Made by a program: the position numbers and the translations under genes. From contig JBGTIH010000180.1 in assembly GCA_041745765.1 (NCBI GenBank), forward strand, positions 1-64,000: a stretch of DNA of 64,000 nucleotides. Direction: 5' to 3'. This stretch comes from JAHCHG01 sp041745765 (lineage in GTDB: Bacteria; Acidobacteriota; Blastocatellia; Pyrinomonadales; Pyrinomonadaceae). The notes below the pieces were generated by a model. The model did not search any database and had not been told where the DNA came from. It saw only the letters and a list, made by a program, of their open reading frames with translations. How positions within the stretch are numbered: position 1 is the stretch's first letter; every line of letters starts with the position of its first letter. Positions 59,005 through 64,000 of this stretch are shown here, one piece after another.

Positions 59005-61032
59005 TTAAGCTAATTTTTTCGCTTTCTTCAAAACATTTTCCACCGTAAAACCGTAATCGCGGAAAACATCTTCGACGGGTGCGCTGGTGCCGAATTTGTC
59101 AACCGTTAAAGTGTCGCCGTCGAGTCCGATGTATTTTGCCCAGCCGAGTGAAACGCCGGCTTCGATGGCGAGACGGGCGCGGATTTTTTTAGGAAAAACG
59201 GATTCCTTGTATTTATCGCTCTGCGCGTCGAAAAATTCCCAGCACGGCATTGAAACTACTCTTGTCGGCGTGCCGCCCGCGTTTAATTTCACCCGCGCTT
59301 CCATTGCCAGACCGACTTCCGAACCGGTGGCAATTAAAATCAATTTCGGCTCAACTGATTTCCCTTTTTTGTCTTCGGCTTCGGCTAAGATATACGCGCC
59401 CTTGTGCAAGCCTTTGGCATCCGAATATTTTTTGCGGTCAATTAATGCGACCTTTTGGCGCGAAAGGGCAAAAGCGGTCGGCGCGTCTTTTCTGAGAAGC
59501 GCGGCGCGCCAAGCTTCGCGGACTTCGTGCGCGTCTGCGGGACGAATTAGCGCGAGATTCGGAATCGCCCGCAGCGCGGCGAGATGTTCGACCGATTGAT
59601 GCGTCGGACCGTCTTCGCCCAAGCCGATTGAATCGTGCGTGAAAACGAAAATCGTCTGAATATGCGAGAGCGCGGCGAGGCGAATCGCCGGGCGCATATA
59701 ATCCGAGAAAGTCTGGAAAGTTCCGCCGTAAGGAATTACGCTGCCGTAGAGCGCCATGCCGTTCATCGTCGAACCCATCGCGTGTTCGCGCACGCCGAAA
59801 TGAATGTTGCGGGCGTTAAAACGTCCGGCTTGCAGATCCTCAGAAGCCTTTATGTATGTATTGTTTGACGGCGTTAAATCCGCCGAACCGCCGATGAGCT
59901 GCGGAATTTTATCAGTAATTGCGTTGATCACTTCGCCCGAAAAGGCACGTGTCGCTTTGGCTTCCGCTTCGTCGAATTTAGGCAGAGATTTTTCCCAACC
60001 GTCGGGCAATTCTCCCGTGCGCGTGTCTTTCAGATTTTCTCCGAGTTCGGGAAATTCCTTTTCGTATTTTTTAATGAGCGCGTCCCATTCTTTTTCAAGG
60101 CGCGCGCCGTTTTTAATGGCTTCGCGGAAATGCGTTTGAACTTCTTTCGGAACATAGAAATGTTTATTTTCATCCCAATTGAGATTTCGTTTCGTTTCCT
60201 TAACGGCATCTTCGCCGGGCGCGTCGGAATGCGCTTTCGAAGTTCCCTGTTTCGGCATTCCGTAGCCGATGATCGTTTTAATTCTAATAAGTTTCGGTTT
60301 GTCTTTGATCTTCTGCGCTTCTTTAATTGCCTTTTCGATTGCCTTTAAATCGTTGCCGTCTTCGACAATTAAAACGTGCCAGCCGCACGATTCAAAACGC
60401 TGCGTTACGTCTTCCGTCCAGGTCAGATCGGTCGAACCGTCAATCGTGATTTGATTATCATCATAGAGATAAATCAAATTGTCTAATTTCAAATGTCCCG
60501 CAAGTGAAGCGGATTCATAACTTACGCCTTCCATCAAATCGCCGTCCGAGCAGATGCAGTAAATAAAATGGTCTATGACCGGAAAACCTTTCTTATTAAA
60601 TTTCGCCGCCAGATGTTTTTGCGCGATGCCCATTCCCACACCGTTGGCAAAACCCTGCCCGAGAGGTCCGGTCGTGATTTCCACGCCGTCAGTCAAAATA
60701 TTTTCGGGATGACCGGGCGTTTTTGAATGTAATTGACGGAAATTTTTGAGTTCCGCCAGCGGCAGATCGTAACCTGTTAAATGAAGCAAGCTGTAAATCA
60801 GCATCGAACCGTGTCCGGCGCTCAAGAGAAAGCGGTCGCGGTTAAACCATTTCGGATTTTTCGGATTATGGCGCATAAAGCGCGTCCACAGAATATAAGC
60901 CGCCGGAGCCATTCCGAGCGGCAAACCCGGATGTCCGGAATTCGCTTTCTGCACGGCATCGAGCGATAAAGTTCGGATAGTATTGACACAAAGCTGGTCT
61001 AAATCGGTTTTGGTTTTCGTTGCGGTTGTCAT
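59005..61032 (-). CDS. tkt: transketolase
   Basis: 675 residues of the single-chain type. Motifs are ANSGHPGLPLGMAPAAYILW, AGHGSMLIYSLLHLTGYDL, GPLGQGFANGVGMGIAQKHL, the thiamine-diphosphate motif SDGDLMEGVSYESASLAGH...YDDN, and the pyrimidine domain with GGSADLTPSNNT and GVREHAMGSTMNGMAL. It moves two-carbon units in the pentose phosphate pathway. It is a single gene; no neighbouring pathway genes. Confidence 0.97.
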   Translation of the reverse strand: MTTATKTKTDLDQLCVNTIRTLSLDAVQKANSGHPGLPLGMAPAAYILWTRFMRHNPKNPKWFNRDRFLLSAGHGSMLIYSLLHLTGYDLPLAELKNFRQLHSKTPGHPENILTDGVEITTGPLGQGFANGVGMGIAQKHLAAKFNKKGFPVIDHFIYCICSDGDLMEGVSYESASLAGHLKLDNLIYLYDDNQITIDGSTDLTWTEDVTQRFESCGWHVLIVEDGNDLKAIEKAIKEAQKIKDKPKLIRIKTIIGYGMPKQGTSKAHSDAPGEDAVKETKRNLNWDENKHFYVPKEVQTHFREAIKNGARLEKEWDALIKKYEKEFPELGENLKDTRTGELPDGWEKSLPKFDEAEAKATRAFSGEVINAITDKIPQLIGGSADLTPSNNTYIKASEDLQAGRFNARNIHFGVREHAMGSTMNGMALYGSVIPYGGTFQTFSDYMRPAIRLAALSHIQTIFVFTHDSIGLGEDGPTHQSVEHLAALRAIPNLALIRPADAHEVREAWRAALLRKDAPTAFALSRQKVALIDRKKYSDAKGLHKGAYILAEAEDKKGKSVEPKLILIATGSEVGLAMEARVKLNAGGTPTRVVSMPCWEFFDAQSDKYKESVFPKKIRARLAIEAGVSLGWAKYIGLDGDTLTVDKFGTSAPVEDVFRDYGFTVENVLKKAKKLA

Positions 61033-61099
61033 AATTTTTTGTAATTTTAGTTGTTATTTTTGTTGGAAAAATTTCTCAAGTTTATTAATATCTTCGTTT

Positions 61100-61546
61100 C
61101 TAATAATAATCTTCATCGAAAAATTCTTCATCTTCATCTTCTTCAAAATCTTTGTCAAATTTTCGCAAAAATTCGTTTCGGAAATCGCGGTCTTTTTTCA
61201 ACAGATCGTCGACGAAATTTCGCAGAGTTTTGTAAGTTAAATTTCCTAAAATTTCCCGCAGTTTTTCTGCTGAATCGGTAAAATCTCCGGCGCTGAGTTT
61301 GTAGAAAACGGCGACCGCGTGTTTGCAGACATCGCTCCAATCATACGGGCAATTGCATCGCTGTTCGATGATGTTTCTGCCGCCCAATTTAACGTAAATA
61401 TTGTAACGCCGGTTGCCGCAGGCAATCGCGCTGAATTCGTTTTCGGAAACTTTTTCGACTTTTGGAATATGACCGTTTTCGTAATAATCCAAACCGCGTT
61501 CGAGAATTTTCGGTTCGATATAATTTTCAAAATCATCAAGCAACAT
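61100..61546 (-). CDS. SWIM zinc-finger protein
   Basis: About 148 residues from the ATG at 61546 (MLLDDFENYIEPKILERGLDYYENGHI). The zinc finger is CNCPYDWSDVCKH near residues 64-76, CxC-x7-CxH. The pattern of N-terminal helix, beta strand pair and SWIM is usual for small SWIM proteins, some of which are truncated relatives of SNF2-associated ones. The C terminus is strongly acidic (EEDEDEEFFDEDYY). Function unknown. Distinct from the SWIM protein in the mobile element. Confidence 0.85.
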   Translation of the reverse strand: MLLDDFENYIEPKILERGLDYYENGHIPKVEKVSENEFSAIACGNRRYNIYVKLGGRNIIEQRCNCPYDWSDVCKHAVAVFYKLSAGDFTDSAEKLREILGNLTYKTLRNFVDDLLKKDRDFRNEFLRKFDKDFEEDEDEEFFDEDYY

Positions 61547-61997
61547 TGGCGCAAAAGTGCAAAATTTATTCAAACAAGAATTTTCGTAGTTTGTATAAAA
61601 TCTGATTTTCAATTTTTAATGTTGTTTATTTTAGCAGTTAATTTATAAAAATGCCCGTTTGTTTTTGATAAATTTTCGGAGGCTTTTTTCTCAAGAAGCG
61701 TCATTTCTTCGACTTTGACTATCAGATATAATTCTCTGAATAAGTCCTGAATCAGAGAGTTAAACCGGCACGGATTTGTTGAAATTCTTTTTAAGTATTT
61801 GAGAAATTTGAGCAAAACTATTAAAGTAAGCGTTAGTTTTTAATCCGGCTTTATGGCGATCCTGCTAAAGATTTCGATATTTAACGGGAGTTTTGTGAAA
61901 TAATCCTTTCACAAAACTAATATGAAAATCTGCAAAAAATATGATAAAGTTTCTTTTACGGAACTCAGTTAGTAATTTTCTTAAAACCAATTAAAAT
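61547..61997. promoter_or_regulatory. control region upstream of the acyl-CoA ligase gene
   Basis: No convincing gene; one weak minus-strand frame at 61609-61815 is not supported. A perfect inverted repeat AGTTTTGTGAAA/TTTCACAAAACT (61889-61900 and 61907-61918, 6-nt spacer TAATCC) lies 80 bp before the ligase start. There is no T run after it, so it is an operator candidate rather than a terminator. Confidence 0.5.
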
Positions 61998-63602
61998 ATG
62001 AATAATTCGGCAACTATCTTGAATCTTGCTTCTATTATCGTGCATCACGCACGGCTTACACCTGCTAACGAAGCGGTTATTTGGAACAATGTTCGTTTGA
62101 CCTACGGGCAGTTGAATTTTCTTTCAAACCGCGTAGCCAGCGCGCTCGGCGAGATGGGTATCGGACACGGCGATAAGGTCGCGCTGTCTTGTCCGAATCT
62201 GCCTTTTTTCCCGATAGTTTATTACGGAATCTTAAAATCCGGCGCGGCGGTCGTTCCGCTTAATGTTTTATTCAAACCGCGCGAGATCGCCTATCATCTT
62301 GCCGATTCGGACGCGAAAGCGGTTTTCGTTTTCGAAGGCACGGACGAACTGCCGATGGCACAAATGGTCAAAGGCGGATTCGATCAGGTCGAAACGTGCG
62401 AGCATCTCGTCGTAATGACAAGAACGCCGAACGTGCCGAGTCCTTTTCCCGAACACAAAACGCTCGATGAAATAACGGCTGACAAAAGCGGAAAATTCGA
62501 CATCTATCCGACCGCGCCGGATGATACCTGCGCGATTCTCTACACTTCCGGCACGACCGGAACGCCGAAGGGCGCGGAACTGACGCATTCGAATCTTTAT
62601 TTCAACTCGGTCGCCGCGTTTAATCTGCACGTTCCCGCACTCGATTACACTGACGGCGAACAGAAAACCTGTTTGATAACTCTGCCGCTTTTTCATACGA
62701 CGGGACAAACCGCGCAGATGAACGCGCAGATGTTTGCCGGACACCGCATCGTTCTGCTGCCGCGTTTCGAGGCGCAAGCCGCGCTCGAGGCATTCAAAAA
62801 TGAAAAGATAAATTTCTGGACGGGCGTTCCGACGATGTATTGGGCGATTTTGAAATATGTCGAAGAAAATCAAATTGACGTTGCGCCTTACGCGGAAAGT
62901 CTGAAGGTTTTGAGTTCTGGCGGCGCACCGATGCCGGTCGAGGTGATGAAAAAGTTTCAGGATGTATTTAACTGCCGAATTTTGGAAGGTTACGGGCTTT
63001 CGGAAACTTCGCCGATTGCGACATTCAATCATCCGCAAGCCGATTCAAAACCCGGATCGGTCGGACAGCCTTTGTTCGGCGTAGAGGTCAAATGCGTTGA
63101 CGAAAACGACAACGAAGTTCCGGTCGGTGAACGCGGCGAGGTTGTCATTCGCGGTCATAATGTGATGAAAGGCTATTACAAACGCCCGGAAGCGACCGCC
63201 GAAGCCTTTAAAAACGGCTGGTTTCATTCGGGCGACATCGGAATTTTCGACGAACTGGGCTATTTATCAATCGTTGACCGCAAAAAAGAAATGATTCTGC
63301 GCGGCGGTTATAATGTGTATCCGCGCGAACTCGAAGAAGTGATGATGACGCATCCGGCGATCTCGCTCGTTGCCGTGATCGGTGTTCAGTGCGATAAAAT
63401 GGGCGAAGAGATCAAAGCGTTTATCGTCAAAAAACAAGGCGCGGAGCTTTCCGAAGAAGAATTTTTAAGTTGGTGCAGAGAACAATTCGCCGCCAATAAA
63501 TACCCGCGTTTTGTCGAATTCCGCGACGAACTGCCGATTGGCGGAACCGGCAAAATTATGAAGCGGATTTTAAAGGAAGAAGTCTTAAACAACGGACAAT
63601 GA
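61998..63602 (+). CDS. long-chain acyl-CoA ligase (AMP-dependent synthetase)
   Basis: 534 residues of the ANL superfamily: adenylation motif ILYTSGTTGTPKGAELTHSN near residue 181, VLSSGGAPMP, LEGYGLSETSPIATFN, GWFHSGDIGIFDELGYLSIVDRKKEMILRGGYNVYPRELE and the C-terminal catalytic Lys in PIGGTGKIMKRIL. It activates fatty acids to acyl-AMP and then acyl-CoA. It is probably the first gene of a rightward unit with moaD and moaE, although the functions are unrelated. Confidence 0.95.
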   Translation: MNNSATILNLASIIVHHARLTPANEAVIWNNVRLTYGQLNFLSNRVASALGEMGIGHGDKVALSCPNLPFFPIVYYGILKSGAAVVPLNVLFKPREIAYHLADSDAKAVFVFEGTDELPMAQMVKGGFDQVETCEHLVVMTRTPNVPSPFPEHKTLDEITADKSGKFDIYPTAPDDTCAILYTSGTTGTPKGAELTHSNLYFNSVAAFNLHVPALDYTDGEQKTCLITLPLFHTTGQTAQMNAQMFAGHRIVLLPRFEAQAALEAFKNEKINFWTGVPTMYWAILKYVEENQIDVAPYAESLKVLSSGGAPMPVEVMKKFQDVFNCRILEGYGLSETSPIATFNHPQADSKPGSVGQPLFGVEVKCVDENDNEVPVGERGEVVIRGHNVMKGYYKRPEATAEAFKNGWFHSGDIGIFDELGYLSIVDRKKEMILRGGYNVYPRELEEVMMTHPAISLVAVIGVQCDKMGEEIKAFIVKKQGAELSEEEFLSWCREQFAANKYPRFVEFRDELPIGGTGKIMKRILKEEVLNNGQ

Positions 63603-63620
63603 ACAAGTGATAAATGATAA

Positions 63621-63875
63621 ATGATAAATGTAAATGTTTTATTTTTCGGGGCGACGGCTGAAACGGTCGGCGAAAGGGAGATCGAGATTTCTCTTAAAGA
63701 AGATATAAAAGCCGAAAATGCCTTTTCGCAGGTTTTGGAAAAATTTCCCGCGCTCGAAAAAAATCACGATAAAAAATCTCTGCTTTTTGCCGTCAATCAG
63801 GAATACGCCAGCGGCGATGAAATTGTCAAAAACGGCGATGAACTGGCGATTTTTACGGCAGTTTCCGGCGGATGA
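63621..63875 (+). CDS. moaD: molybdopterin synthase sulfur carrier subunit
   Basis: 84 residues of the MoaD/ThiS ubiquitin-like fold: VLFFGATAETVGEREIEISL at the start, LLFAVNQEY...GDEIVKNGDELAIFTAVSGG at the end. The C-terminal Gly-Gly receives a thiocarboxylate and delivers sulfur to make molybdopterin. The first codons are in a TGATAAATG tandem tract between the ligase and moaD; the ATG at 63621 is taken, with another possible in-frame start only a few codons on. moaE follows. Confidence 0.92.
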   Translation: MINVNVLFFGATAETVGEREIEISLKEDIKAENAFSQVLEKFPALEKNHDKKSLLFAVNQEYASGDEIVKNGDELAIFTAVSGG

Positions 63876-63902
63876 TAGGGTTGCGGATTTTTCTAAGAAC
63901 AA

Positions 63903-64000
63903 ATGACAAATGACAAAGCGAAAGATTTCTTTGAAATTACGAGTGAACCGCTCGATGTCGGCGAAATTGCGCGGCGCGTCGTGCCGGAAAACTGCGGCGC
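63903..64000 (+). CDS. moaE: molybdopterin synthase catalytic subunit, 5' part
   Basis: Only the first 32 codons are in the window. They read MTNDKAKDFFEITSEPLDVG and then EIARRVVPENCGA, the MoaE start (FxIT..PLDVGEVARRV...CGA). It lies 27 bp after moaD, the usual order. MoaE holds the precursor Z site and uses MoaD thiocarboxylate. The start at 63903 is the only ATG in the right place. Confidence 0.9.
   Translation, partial: MTNDKAKDFFEITSEPLDVGEIARRVVPENCG

Noticed and set aside
61609..61815. 68-codon minus-strand frame
   Set aside because: No ribosome site, no recognisable pattern, and it lies in an AT-rich control region.

Overview
The window is bacterial, of moderate to low GC. It carries housekeeping genes of a Gram-negative-type cell: lon, engB, rho, purA, glgA, tkt, gmd, moaD/moaE, a tRNA-Lys and two lipoproteins with lipoboxes. 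Several genes use TTG starts, Shine-Dalgarno sites vary in strength, and the gaps hold simple tandem words and palindromic repeats. The overall style recalls Acidobacteriota (Blastocatellia-like), but that is a guess from gene content; no rRNA or marker set is present to settle it.

Layout. 0.1-3.4 kb: a two-component pair (hybrid PAS histidine kinase and NtrC-type regulator). 3.9-12.2 kb: a DUF6986 aldolase-like protein, PilZ, bacilliredoxin, L,D-transpeptidase, TsaE, NAD(P)HX repair enzyme, an ABC-F ATPase and an FKBP. 12.7-23.7 kb: a + strand housekeeping run (lon, engB, rho, glgA, gmd, a glycosyltransferase, purA, tRNA-Lys). This run is interrupted at 19.2-19.9 kb by what looks like one solitary integron gene cassette: a 165-residue unknown protein followed by a well-formed attC site.

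23.67-36.33 kb: an AT-rich element of about 12.6 kb integrated into the 3' part of the tRNA-Lys gene and bounded by 51-bp repeats with two mismatches. One end has a tyrosine integrase, an unknown protein, an excisionase-like HTH protein and a filamentous-phage-type (gene II/X) replication initiator. The cargo is a single-polypeptide nuclease-helicase-methyltransferase (type ISP-like), broken by a frameshift, then a 322-bp MITE with a 9-bp target duplication, a Panacea-domain antitoxin with a translationally coupled candidate toxin, and a TerB_N-like gene remnant with an in-frame stop. A 13-bp repeat occurs at three cargo boundaries.

36.4-57 kb: almost entirely minus-strand redox and detoxification genes. 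These are hemerythrin, several medium- and short-chain dehydrogenases (one frameshifted), thioredoxin, OsmC, ABM monooxygenase, LLM flavoprotein, an old-yellow-enzyme homologue, aldo/keto reductase, glutathione peroxidase, O-methyltransferase, YceI, DoxX and an Rrf2 regulator. A shared 8-7-8 palindrome upstream of rrf2, doxX and trxA suggests one small Rrf2 regulon. 57-64 kb: a KefB-like antiporter, transketolase, a SWIM zinc-finger protein, an acyl-CoA ligase, moaD and the start of moaE.

The most promising material is the defence and toxin cargo of the tRNA-Lys element, the solitary attC cassette, and the predicted Rrf2 operator set.
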